A stretch of DNA of 64,000 nucleotides from Desulfosporosinus youngiae DSM 17734 (lineage in GTDB: Bacteria; Bacillota; Desulfitobacteriia; Desulfitobacteriales; Desulfitobacteriaceae). The notes under the pieces were generated by a model. That model had not been told where the DNA came from and did not search any database. It saw nothing but the letters and a program-made list of their open reading frames with translations. Every line of letters starts with the position of its first letter. Positions within the stretch are counted from its first letter, which is position 1. Location: the NCBI RefSeq assembly GCF_000244895.1, contig NZ_CM001441.1, positions 2,438,226 to 2,502,225 on the forward strand, written 5' to 3'. Position numbers and translations under genes: made by a program. This document shows, piece after piece, positions 8,602-16,472 of the stretch.

Positions 8602-9495
8602 ATGAAGAGAAGATCAGTGATTCTGGCCATCCTCAGTGTTTTCATTTTAGGAGCAAGTTTAGTGGGGTGCAGTTCCGGGGCAAAGACTGATAATCCGGCT
8701 CCAAAAGAAGAAACTGTCTTAGAAAAAGCAAAGCGGCAAGGGTATATCACCGTAGGTTTTGCCAATGAAGCACCCTATGCTTATGCTACACCGGAGGGAA
8801 AATTAACCGGCGAAGCCGTGGAAGTCTCCCGGGTCATCCTTCAGAAATTAGGAATTAAGGAGATGAACGGGGTGTTGACCGAGTTTGGCTCCCTGATCCC
8901 CGGTTTAAATGCCAACCGTTTCGATATGATCACCGCCGGCATGTGGATTAACGCGGACCGGGCCAAGCAGGTTGGTTTTGCCAATCCCGATTATCAAATC
9001 GGGGAAGGCATCGCTGTCAAGGCCGGAAATCCCCTGAACCTGCACAGTTATGCAGATATCGGTGCTGATTCTAAGGTTAAAGTGGGGGCTATGTCCGGTT
9101 CGGCAGAAATTAAAGCGCTCATTGGATCAGGGGTTGCGGAAGCGCAGATCGTCTCGGTTCCGGATCAGCCTTCTGCCCTGGCAGCCCTGCAGGCCGGTCG
9201 GGTGGATGTGATCACCATGTCAGGGCCGGCCCTGCAATCCGTCTTAGATACGGCCAAAGATTCCAGCCTTGAGAGGGTCAGGGAATTTACCCAGCCCGTC
9301 ATAGACGGCAAGAGCATTGTGGGTTATGGAGCCGCGGTCTTCAGAAAGACTGACAACGATTTTCGGGACGCCTATAATAAGGAGCTGGCCGATATGGAGA
9401 AGTCCGGTGAACTGCTGGCCATAATAAAGCCCTTTGGTTTTACAGAAGACAACCTGCCTCAAGGAATTACGGTAGAACAAGTGCTGGCAAAGTAA
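8602..9495 (+). CDS. ehuB: Ectoine/hydroxyectoine-type ABC transporter substrate-binding lipoprotein
   Basis: A 297-residue solute-binding lipoprotein with a Lys/Arg-rich start, a hydrophobic core and a lipobox ending LVGC near residue 23. The mature protein is a polar-amino-acid binding domain whose sequence closely resembles EhuB: YITVGFANEAPYAYATPEG, GVLTEFGSLIPGLNANRFD and ITAGMWINADRAKQV are all EhuB-like. The start has AGGAGG 8 bp upstream. It is the first gene of an ehuB-ehuC-ehuD-ehuA order and is followed, two transcription units on, by an ectoine-hydrolase gene, which supports an ectoine-type substrate. A hairpin between it and ehuC (9521-9552) may raise its level relative to the permeases. 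Confidence 0.85.
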   Translation: MKRRSVILAILSVFILGASLVGCSSGAKTDNPAPKEETVLEKAKRQGYITVGFANEAPYAYATPEGKLTGEAVEVSRVILQKLGIKEMNGVLTEFGSLIPGLNANRFDMITAGMWINADRAKQVGFANPDYQIGEGIAVKAGNPLNLHSYADIGADSKVKVGAMSGSAEIKALIGSGVAEAQIVSVPDQPSALAALQAGRVDVITMSGPALQSVLDTAKDSSLERVREFTQPVIDGKSIVGYGAAVFRKTDNDFRDAYNKELADMEKSGELLAIIKPFGFTEDNLPQGITVEQVLAK

Positions 9496-9520
9496 ACTCG
9501 TTCAGGTTTAGGCTTACTTA

Positions 9521-9552
9521 AAAATCATCTCCTCAAGGAAGTGGGGGATTTT
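9521..9552 (+). other. Intercistronic hairpin between ehuB and ehuC
   Basis: AAAATC ... GATTTT arms enclose further imperfect pairing (TCTCC with GGGGG). Such hairpins after binding-protein genes commonly stabilise the upstream message. The 157-bp gap otherwise holds only the ehuC ribosome site. Confidence 0.4.
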
Positions 9553-9652
9553 AGGCGGCAAGAGGTTCGGAGCCAGGAAAACGAACCTCAGCCCCTCACT
9601 CCTTCCAATCTCTGGTTTTTTCCTAAGACATCTGAAACAAGGAGCGTGTGCC

Positions 9653-10300
9653 ATGAGCCAGCCATTTGATATTTTGCCGATCCTTTTACGAGGGGCAGGA
9701 ATAACCATTGAACTTACCTTAGTATCAGCTGTGTTAGCCTTTGGCGTCTCTTTTCTTGTGGGCTTTGGACGTTTGGCCAAATTCAAGCTAATTAGGATTA
9801 TCGCAGGGGTTTATACGGAGTTCTTTCGGGGAACCTCTTTGCTTGTCCAACTATTCTGGGTGTATTTTGTTTTGCCTCTTTTCAACGTGAATCTAACGGC
9901 AATGCAAGCAGGGATCTTGATTCTTGGCTTACACTTCGGTGCCTATGGTTCGGAAGTTGTGCGCAGTTCAATTCTTGCAGTACCCAAAGGACAGACAGAG
10001 ACAGGAATTGTTTTAAATATGAAGCCCAGACAGATTCTCTGGCGAATTATTTTGCCTCAGGCTTTTCTGATCATGATTCCGACCTTTGGCAATTACCTGA
10101 TTGAATTGTTAAAGGCCACGGCTATCGTTTCTCTGATCACCTTGAATGATTTGATGTTCCAGGCCAGTATGCTGCAGAATACGACCCTTCGGACAACAGA
10201 AGTGTTTGGGATGGTGCTGCTCATTTATTTCTGCCTGGCCTATCCCCTTACCCTGGGAGTTCGTTGGGTTGAACGAAAAATTTCTGTGGGGAGGGCTTAA
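9653..10300 (+). CDS. ehuC: Ectoine-type ABC transporter permease EhuC
   Basis: A 215-residue HisM-type amino-acid ABC permease with five hydrophobic segments. The N-terminal ILLRGAGITIELTLVSAV and the EAA loop around GIVLNMKPRQILWRIILPQAF (residues about 118-140) are the ATPase-contact features of this family. The ATG has AAGGAG 10 bp upstream. It is followed after 2 bp by a second permease gene, giving the usual heterodimeric channel. Assignment as EhuC rather than another amino-acid permease rests mainly on gene order after EhuB. Confidence 0.82.
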   Translation: MSQPFDILPILLRGAGITIELTLVSAVLAFGVSFLVGFGRLAKFKLIRIIAGVYTEFFRGTSLLVQLFWVYFVLPLFNVNLTAMQAGILILGLHFGAYGSEVVRSSILAVPKGQTETGIVLNMKPRQILWRIILPQAFLIMIPTFGNYLIELLKATAIVSLITLNDLMFQASMLQNTTLRTTEVFGMVLLIYFCLAYPLTLGVRWVERKISVGRA

Positions 10301-10302
10301 TA

Positions 10303-10965
10303 ATGTGGGAAATGTGGGATTGGAGTTTTTCAGTTTCAATTTTGCCGAAATTACTGAAGGCTTTACAGATAACCCTCGGTGCCACCTTTGTGGCGTTCCT
10401 TTTAAGCTGTGTCTTGGGTTTAATTATAGCGATCCTCAAGAGGTCCAGGATCAAGCCTCTGGTTTGGCTTGTAGGGGGACTGGTTGAATTTGTCAGGAGC
10501 ACCCCTTTGCTGGCCCAAGTATTTTTCGTCTTTTATGTACTGCCTAAGTTCGGCTTTGCCTTATCCCCATTTTTAGCGGGTGTACTTACTTTGGGGATTC
10601 ATTACAGTACTTATCTATCTGAAGTCTACCGAGCAGGGATTGAGTCGATTCCCAGGGGTCAGTGGGAAGCTGCCGGCGTGTTGAATTTTTCCCGGACTTA
10701 TATCTGGCTGAGAATTATTATTCCTCAAGCGATTCCACCGATGATCCCGGTTTTGGGCAACTATTTAATTGCCTTACTCAAGGACACTCCTTTGCTTTCA
10801 GCGATTACCCTGATTGAATTGTTGGGAACTGCCAAAATTATTGGAGCAGACTCCTTTCGCTACTTAGAACCAATTACTATGGCTGGTCTCATATTTTTAG
10901 GGTTGAGTTACCTGTTGTCGCTGCTTGTTCAACAACTGAATGCCCAATTAAACCAGAATTTATAA
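10303..10965 (+). CDS. ehuD: Ectoine-type ABC transporter permease EhuD
   Basis: A 220-residue HisQ/HisM-type permease, second half of the channel pair. The EAA loop lies at residues 123-146 with AAGVLNFSRTYIWLRIIIPQ, and the start of the protein has the LPKLLKALQITLGATFVAF segment usual for these permeases. The start ATG lies 2 bp after the ehuC stop, so translation is probably coupled. A 62-bp gap with an AAGGAGG site separates it from the ATPase gene. In the family it inserts in the cytoplasmic membrane and contacts the ATPase through the EAA loop. Confidence 0.82.
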   Translation: MWEMWDWSFSVSILPKLLKALQITLGATFVAFLLSCVLGLIIAILKRSRIKPLVWLVGGLVEFVRSTPLLAQVFFVFYVLPKFGFALSPFLAGVLTLGIHYSTYLSEVYRAGIESIPRGQWEAAGVLNFSRTYIWLRIIIPQAIPPMIPVLGNYLIALLKDTPLLSAITLIELLGTAKIIGADSFRYLEPITMAGLIFLGLSYLLSLLVQQLNAQLNQNL

Positions 10966-11027
10966 ATCTCTAATTGATCCAAACATCAGCAGTTTAACGT
11001 TCAAACAGAAAAAGGAGGGGCGGATCA

Positions 11028-11816
11028 ATGAAATATGAAGCAGAAGTAAAGTCTGAGCCTATGGTTCGTTACCGGGGAATAGCCAAGTCTTTTGGCAGTC
11101 TCCAAGTATTAAATGAAATCGACTTGGATATTGCCCCCGGCGAAAAGGTTGCCGTGATTGGTCCGAGCGGTTCAGGGAAGACCACTTTAGGGCGTATGCT
11201 GGTGACCCTGGAAAAGCCGACAGCCGGTACCATAGAGGTTAATGGAGAACAACTATGGCATAAAACCGTCAATGGCCAACTGGTCCTTGCCGATGACAAG
11301 CATCTGCACAAAGTACGTGGTCATGTAGGGATGGTTTTTCAGCAGTTTAACCTCTTTCCCCACATGTCAATTCTAAAAAACGTTATGGAAGCTCCTGTTC
11401 ATGTGCTTGGCATCGCTAAGCAAGAAGCTAAAGAGCAGGCTGCAGCTATGTTGGATAAAGTTGGTTTGGGTCAAAAGCTGGATAATTACCCGAGACAGCT
11501 TTCAGGAGGACAGCAACAACGGGTGGCTATTGCCCGGGCCTTGGTGATGCGTCCCAAAGTTATGGTTTTTGATGAAGTGACCTCAGCCCTTGACCCGGAA
11601 ATGGTGGGAGAAGTGCTTGCCGTTCTAAAAGAGATTGCCGAAGAAGGCAACATGACGATGCTCCTGATTACCCATGAAATGGCGTTTGCCAGCGAAGTCG
11701 CTGATCGGGTTATTTTTATGGATGGCAAAATTATTGAACAGGGCCCTCCTGAACAATTGTTTGGAAACCCGCAAAACCCGCGGACAATTACCTTCTTAAG
11801 CCGATTCCGAAGGTGA
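11028..11816 (+). CDS. ehuA: Ectoine-type ABC transporter ATP-binding protein EhuA
   Basis: A 262-residue ABC ATPase of the polar amino-acid family. Walker [10 protein letters not shown] is near residue 45, the Q-loop is in [13 protein letters not shown], the signature LSGGQQQR is near residue 158, Walker [13 protein letters not shown] follows, and the switch His is in LITHEM. All catalytic residues are present. The insertion [21 protein letters not shown] between Walker A and the Q-loop is like that in EhuA. It completes the transporter and is followed after 61 bp by the SHMT-like gene. Confidence 0.87.
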   Translation: MKYEAEVKSEPMVRYRGIAKSFGSLQVLNEIDLDIAPGEKVAVIGPSGSGKTTLGRMLVTLEKPTAGTIEVNGEQLWHKTVNGQLVLADDKHLHKVRGHVGMVFQQFNLFPHMSILKNVMEAPVHVLGIAKQEAKEQAAAMLDKVGLGQKLDNYPRQLSGGQQQRVAIARALVMRPKVMVFDEVTSALDPEMVGEVLAVLKEIAEEGNMTMLLITHEMAFASEVADRVIFMDGKIIEQGPPEQLFGNPQNPRTITFLSRFRR

Positions 11817-11877
11817 TTTTACGGTTTAGTTTAAAAGCCCTTTTATCAGAGGTCCGATAATTAAAGGAGAGAGCAGA

Positions 11878-13104
11878 ATGTTTAATAACATCGAGGAAAT
11901 AGACGATCTGGTTAACAAACATGTTCAATACCGACAGAGTTGTTTAAATTTAATCGCTTCAGAAAACTACTCCAGTCCGACAGTGCGCAATCATTTGACC
12001 TCTGACTTTGGCAACCGCTACGGTTGTTACTCGACGGCAAATCCTGCAGCGAGAGAATACCGGGGCAATAAATACATTCATGAATTTGAAACAAAGACTC
12101 AAAACCTGGTAAAGGACGTATTTGGTGCCGCCTATGCAGATTTAAGACCGATTGGGGGGCATATCGCCGGTGTGGCAGCAGTGCTCGGCCTGCTCTCCCC
12201 CAATGATTTGGTCCTGGAAATAGAGCTTAAAGATTGGGGTCATGGTTTAGTTACTTTGATGCGCGAAGCGTCTCACTTAAATCAAAGCATTAGAACCGAT
12301 TTCATACCTTTCGATGAAGATAGGGCTGTGGATCTTCCCAAACTAAGAAAAATGCTTTGTGAGTTGAAACCAAAGATGCTGATTTTCGGAGGATCGGGTA
12401 TGCTCTGGCCGGAGCCCATTGCTGAGATCAAGGATATAGCTGCTAAGGAAGGAATTATCTTAGTTCATGATTCCTCTCATGTCAATGGACTCATTGCAGG
12501 GGGAGTATTTCCTAACCCTCTGGAAGAGGGCGTTGACGTAATGTTCGGCAGTACTCATAAATCATTTCCCGGACCCCAGGGCGGCTTTATTCTCACCAAT
12601 AAGTTTGAGATGTATGAGAAAATGGGCAATACCTTAGGAGCTTCATTGGTTACCAGTCATCATTTACATCGTCTTCCGGCTTTGGCTGTATCAATGTTAG
12701 AAATGAAGACCTTTGGAAAAGATTATGGTACCCAAGTGATTAAAAATTCTCAAGCCCTGGGTATGTACATGGAGAAAAATGGCTTCAAGGTTATTGGCTC
12801 CGGTAAGGGCTATTCCCAAACCCATCTGATTCTGGCCGATGTCAGCGAATTCGGCAGTGGGCTGGAAATCTCTAAATTATTGGAGAAAGCCCATATCCTA
12901 TGCTCCGATGACTTTGGCCAACTGGACAAGGAAATACGGATAGGGACTGCTGAGGTTACCAGAAATGGAATGCAAGAAGGAGATATGCAGTTTATTGCAG
13001 ATTGTTTCCAGAGAATTATCGTAAAAAAGGAAGACCCCTCCGGAGTAGCCGAGGATATTGGTTGTTTTACTAAGAATTATCGTGATTATCGATATATGCT
13101 GTGA
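11878..13104 (+). CDS. SHMT-like PLP-dependent enzyme
   Basis: A 408-residue fold-type I PLP enzyme related to serine hydroxymethyltransferase but clearly divergent. LNLIASENYSSPTVR near residue 22 matches SHMT, and GSTHKSFPGPQGG places the PLP Lys at about residue 226. The canonical segment YYGGCEYVD and the folate-contact Glu just before it are replaced by AREYRGNKYIHEFE, so tetrahydrofolate use is doubtful. It lies inside the ehu operon, between ehuA and the GntR gene. I infer a role on a hydroxy- or diamino-acid intermediate of ectoine or hydroxyectoine breakdown, such as aldol cleavage or elimination. The true reaction is unknown. Confidence 0.8.
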   Translation: MFNNIEEIDDLVNKHVQYRQSCLNLIASENYSSPTVRNHLTSDFGNRYGCYSTANPAAREYRGNKYIHEFETKTQNLVKDVFGAAYADLRPIGGHIAGVAAVLGLLSPNDLVLEIELKDWGHGLVTLMREASHLNQSIRTDFIPFDEDRAVDLPKLRKMLCELKPKMLIFGGSGMLWPEPIAEIKDIAAKEGIILVHDSSHVNGLIAGGVFPNPLEEGVDVMFGSTHKSFPGPQGGFILTNKFEMYEKMGNTLGASLVTSHHLHRLPALAVSMLEMKTFGKDYGTQVIKNSQALGMYMEKNGFKVIGSGKGYSQTHLILADVSEFGSGLEISKLLEKAHILCSDDFGQLDKEIRIGTAEVTRNGMQEGDMQFIADCFQRIIVKKEDPSGVAEDIGCFTKNYRDYRYML

Positions 13105-13165
13105 AGCTGCAAATTGCGCTGATTAATATTGCCTACTACGCGGGTAAGATCCAGGGGAGGCTGTT

Positions 13166-13843
13166 ATGAGAGAAGAAAAAAGATTGGTGCCTGGGAATCT
13201 AAGCTCTTTGGTTGTAGATTACCTTAAAAATAAGATCCTGTCCGGACATTTTAAAGAGGGGGATCATGTTACTGAGGTCAATATAGCTGCAGAGCTGGGG
13301 ATCAGTCGAGCCCCCGTACGGGAGGGAATCAGGGAGTTGCAAAACCAGGGTCTGATGAAATCAGTACCCCGGAAAGGCAACTTTGTTGTCAGGATGGGTT
13401 TGGAAGATGTAAGGGAAATTTTTGATATAAGGATTCTTTTGGAAAATAGTGTTCTGGAAATTATCGTTAGGGAAAATAAATTGTCTGAGGGGGACTTTTG
13501 TAATTTAACTGAGATCGTCATGGAAATGGAAAGAATTGCAGAAGGTCAGGGTGAAGAGGCTGAAAAAATCGTTAGAGTGAACCAAAAAGATATGGAGTTT
13601 CACAGCTATTTATGGGAAAAATCCGGCAGCAAACGAAGGGAAAAGGTTTTGCACGATCTTTATGTCCAACTCCAAATGGCTATGGTTATAGATACTCAGC
13701 TTACAGGTGATCTTGATGTAACGGCCAAAGATCATTATGAGATTATCAGATATTTGAAGCTGGCTGATTTGGAAAACTGTAAAAAGGCTCTGAAAAACCA
13801 TATTATTACTTATAAGATAGAAGAAGCTGTCAATCAATCATAG
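13166..13843 (+). CDS. GntR-family regulator with FCD ligand domain
   Basis: A 225-residue repressor-type protein. The winged HTH covers residues 10-75 (VNIAAELGISRAPVREGIRELQNQGL), followed by an all-helical FCD domain with the metal-binding pattern DMEFH ... H ... H (residues about 145-215). It is last in the ehu operon. Known ectoine-catabolic regulators are MocR-type (EnuR) with an aminotransferase domain; this is a different architecture. Two matching putative operators, before ehuB and before doeA, are its likely targets. The ATG has GGGGAGG 6 bp upstream. Confidence 0.9.
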   Translation: MREEKRLVPGNLSSLVVDYLKNKILSGHFKEGDHVTEVNIAAELGISRAPVREGIRELQNQGLMKSVPRKGNFVVRMGLEDVREIFDIRILLENSVLEIIVRENKLSEGDFCNLTEIVMEMERIAEGQGEEAEKIVRVNQKDMEFHSYLWEKSGSKRREKVLHDLYVQLQMAMVIDTQLTGDLDVTAKDHYEIIRYLKLADLENCKKALKNHIITYKIEEAVNQS

Positions 13844-13885
13844 ATACACTGACCCAACCAGTTCGGTAAGCTGAATAAGCAAAGC

Positions 13886-13929
13886 AATGGCGCTTAGGGT
13901 TACTTGTAAGAGTAATTCAAAGCGCCATT
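13886..13929. repeat. Long covarying hairpin, copy 2 (after the GntR gene, before doeA)
   Basis: AATGGCGCTT pairs with AAGCGCCATT around an inner TTACTT-GTAA-GAGTAA hairpin. Compared with copy 1, T-A pairs have become C-G pairs and the GNRA loop is kept as GTAA. It lies 42 bp past the GntR stop and is followed by TTTCCTTTTG, so it could terminate the ehu operon. Confidence 0.6.
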
Positions 13930-13957
13930 TCCTTTTGTCCTGGATTAGATTTCCCTA

Positions 13958-13978
13958 TGTCACAATCGGCAATTCTGA
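13958..13978. promoter_or_regulatory. Putative GntR operator before doeA
   Basis: This 21-base segment contains ACAATCGGCAAT and matches 8475-8496 in 17 of its 21 positions, with a single-base gap. It lies 29 bp before the doeA start, where bound protein would block transcription or translation start. Confidence 0.55.
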
Positions 13979-14007
13979 ATTTTTATAGTTAGGAAAGGAT
14001 GAGCGGG

Positions 14008-15177
14008 ATGTTAAATTTCGAAGAGTCTGAGTATCAAACTCGCCTGCAAAAAGTGAAGGAAAGGATGAATGAGCTGGGAATACGGGTCTTGCTGGTGACA
14101 GATCCCGCCAATATGAATTATCTGACGGGTTATGATGGCTGGTCATTTTATGTTCACCAATTAGTTATTGTCCTCATTGATCAAGAACAGCCCATATGGG
14201 TGGGCAGAGGGCAGGATGCTAATGGTGCCAAAGTTACGACCTGGTTAGACTCAGACCATATTCGAGCCTATACCGATGATTATGTTCACTCCACTCTTAA
14301 GCATCCTATGGACTACGTGGCAACTATTTTACAGGAAAACGGTTATGGAGAAGCCTCGATAGGCGTGGAAATGGATTCCTACTACTTTACCGCAAAATGC
14401 TTGGAAAGCTTGAAGCATGATCTGCCTAAGGCGGCTTTCCAAGATGCCAACCTGCTTGTCAATTGGGTAAGATTAGTCAAATCCAATCAGGAAATCGAAT
14501 ATATGAAAAAGGCTACCCAAATTGTCAAAAACGTCATGCAGACAGCTATGAATGCCGTTCAAATTGGAGTTAGAGAATGTGACGTTGCCGCTAAGGTTTA
14601 TCATGCCCAGATGACCGGAACGGAGGATTTCGGAGGAGATTATCCGGCTATTGTGCCCTTGATGCCTTCGGGAGAGAGAACCTCAACTCCCCATTTGACT
14701 TGGACGGATAGACGATATAAACATGGAGACTTAGTCATTCTGGAGCTGGCCGGTTGTTATAAACGTTATCATGCTCCTTTGGCCAGAACCATGATTCTGG
14801 GCGAAGCACCCCAAAAAGTCAAAGATTTGTCCAGGGTGGTCATTGAGGGGATCAGTGCTGCTCTTGATTTTATTAAACCTGGTGTGACCTGCGCGGAGAT
14901 TGAAAGAGTATGGAAAAAGAGCATTGAAAAAAGCGGCTTTATCAAAGATTCCCGGATCGGCTATTCCATGGGTCTGAATTATCCGCCTGACTGGGGTGAA
15001 CATACTGCCAGTATCCGGCCCGGGGACAAGACCGTCCTGCAGCCCAATATGACCTTTCATATGATCCCCGGCATTTGGCAGGAGGATTATGGGGTGGAGA
15101 TCAGTGAGCCTTTTCGGGTTACAGAGCAAGGGTGCGAATTATTCGTTGACTTCTCCCGCCAATTGCTGGTTAAGTGA
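14008..15177 (+). CDS. doeA: Ectoine hydrolase (M24 / creatinase-prolidase family)
   Basis: A 389-residue M24-fold enzyme. In the known pathway DoeA opens the ectoine ring to N-alpha-acetyl-2,4-diaminobutyrate. Long stretches are characteristic of DoeA/EutD: TGYDGWSFYVHQ, IWVGRGQDANGA, HPMDYVATIL, GGDYPAIVPLMPSG, AGCYKRYHAPLARTM and LNYPPDWGEHT. Like other DoeA proteins and creatinase it lacks most of the dinuclear metal ligands of true aminopeptidase P. ATG 14008 has AGGAAAGG at a good spacing; the in-frame ATG at 13999 overlaps that site. It heads a second operon with the M20 and aldehyde dehydrogenase genes. Confidence 0.9.
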   Translation: MLNFEESEYQTRLQKVKERMNELGIRVLLVTDPANMNYLTGYDGWSFYVHQLVIVLIDQEQPIWVGRGQDANGAKVTTWLDSDHIRAYTDDYVHSTLKHPMDYVATILQENGYGEASIGVEMDSYYFTAKCLESLKHDLPKAAFQDANLLVNWVRLVKSNQEIEYMKKATQIVKNVMQTAMNAVQIGVRECDVAAKVYHAQMTGTEDFGGDYPAIVPLMPSGERTSTPHLTWTDRRYKHGDLVILELAGCYKRYHAPLARTMILGEAPQKVKDLSRVVIEGISAALDFIKPGVTCAEIERVWKKSIEKSGFIKDSRIGYSMGLNYPPDWGEHTASIRPGDKTVLQPNMTFHMIPGIWQEDYGVEISEPFRVTEQGCELFVDFSRQLLVK

Positions 15178-15204
15178 AGTTTAGTTAAGGGAGTAAAAGG
15201 AATT

Positions 15205-16386
15205 ATGGATAATATCAAACATGAAATTGCCTTGCTAGAAGAAGAGCTCATTTCCCTGCGACGTGATTTTCATCAATATCCTGAGTTGGGATATCAGGAA
15301 TTCCGCACCTCAGGCATTATAGCAGACTATCTGGCAAACCTTGGCTTAGAAGTAACCAGGGTGGCCGGGACTGGAGTTGTAGGCTTATTAAGGGGCAAAG
15401 GGGGAACGGGTAAGACCTTATTAATCCGGGCTGATATGGATGCGCTCCCTGTAGAAGAAAAAACAGATTTAGCATTCAAGTCCCGGATTTCAGGAGTCAT
15501 GCATGCTTGCGGACATGATGGTCACTGTGCTGTTCAACTTATTGTCGCCAAGGTATTAGCAAACCATAAGGATGAAATTAAGGGATGCGTTAAGTTTATC
15601 TTCCAGCCCAATGAAGAAGTGGCAGGCGCTCTGGACATGATTAAGGCTGGGGTTTTGGAAAATCCTAAAGTTGACGCCGCTTTAGCTATTCATCTTTGGA
15701 GTCCCATTTCCAGTGGCAAAATCGGCTTGAGTGCAGGGCCTGTCTTAGGAACTACCGAAGAATTTGAGTTAAAAATTATTGGTAAATCAGGCCATACATC
15801 TGCGCCCCATACTGCTTTAGACCCAATTTTAGGGGCAGCAAAAGTTATTGATGCCGTTCAATTACTCACTAGCAGGGAATTTGACCCTCTGCTGCCAATC
15901 GTCATCATGTTCGGGAAAATTCAAGGTGGGAAGGTCAGAAATAGTATTCCTGATTGTGTGGAATTAGGCGGTACTATCCGATTTCTTTTCGATGAGGAAA
16001 GGGTGGCTAAGCCTGGGGTCTTGAAGGGTTTTGAGAGAATAGTTAAGGGAACCTGTGATTCTTTGAATTTAGGCTATGAACTAAGCTTTATTCCGAGCAA
16101 CCCGTCCCTGGTTAATGACGGGGACTTGGTGGCTCTGGTTAAGAAGGCGGCTGTGGATACCTATTCTTCCGGCAATAATCTGGAAGTCTTTCGCAGTTTA
16201 GCAGGAGATGATTTTGCCGAATTCAGCCAGCGAGTTCCTTCAGTGATGACCTTTGTGGGGATCAGCAATGCGGAAAAGAAGACGGATTATCCCCATCATA
16301 ATTCCTCCTTTGATATTGATGAAGCGATGTTGAAATACGCTGTGGAATTACAGGTAAGGTCAGCATTTAATTTTTTTAAGGCCTAA
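15205..16386 (+). CDS. M20 family amidohydrolase/deacylase, probable N-acetyl-diaminobutyrate deacetylase
   Basis: A 393-residue zinc-type M20D amidohydrolase of hippurate-hydrolase type. Metal ligands are visible in MHACGHDGH (residue about 100), FQPNEEV (133), HLW (160) and the C-terminal PHHNSSFDIDE (372); the dimerisation lid contains SGHTSAPHTALDP. It lies 27 bp after doeA. The step after ectoine hydrolysis is removal of acetate from N-alpha-acetyl-diaminobutyrate, done in the classical pathway by DoeB of the AstE/AspA family. I infer that this M20 enzyme does that step here. The family also removes acyl groups from other amino acids, so substrate is unproven. Confidence 0.85.
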   Translation: MDNIKHEIALLEEELISLRRDFHQYPELGYQEFRTSGIIADYLANLGLEVTRVAGTGVVGLLRGKGGTGKTLLIRADMDALPVEEKTDLAFKSRISGVMHACGHDGHCAVQLIVAKVLANHKDEIKGCVKFIFQPNEEVAGALDMIKAGVLENPKVDAALAIHLWSPISSGKIGLSAGPVLGTTEEFELKIIGKSGHTSAPHTALDPILGAAKVIDAVQLLTSREFDPLLPIVIMFGKIQGGKVRNSIPDCVELGGTIRFLFDEERVAKPGVLKGFERIVKGTCDSLNLGYELSFIPSNPSLVNDGDLVALVKKAAVDTYSSGNNLEVFRSLAGDDFAEFSQRVPSVMTFVGISNAEKKTDYPHHNSSFDIDEAMLKYAVELQVRSAFNFFKA

Positions 16387-16472
16387 GGATTAAACCGTGT
16401 CTGAATCCGCTTAAACAGCAGGTATTGCTGATCAGAAAGAAATTGATTCTAACGAGAAATGGAGTGTTATAT

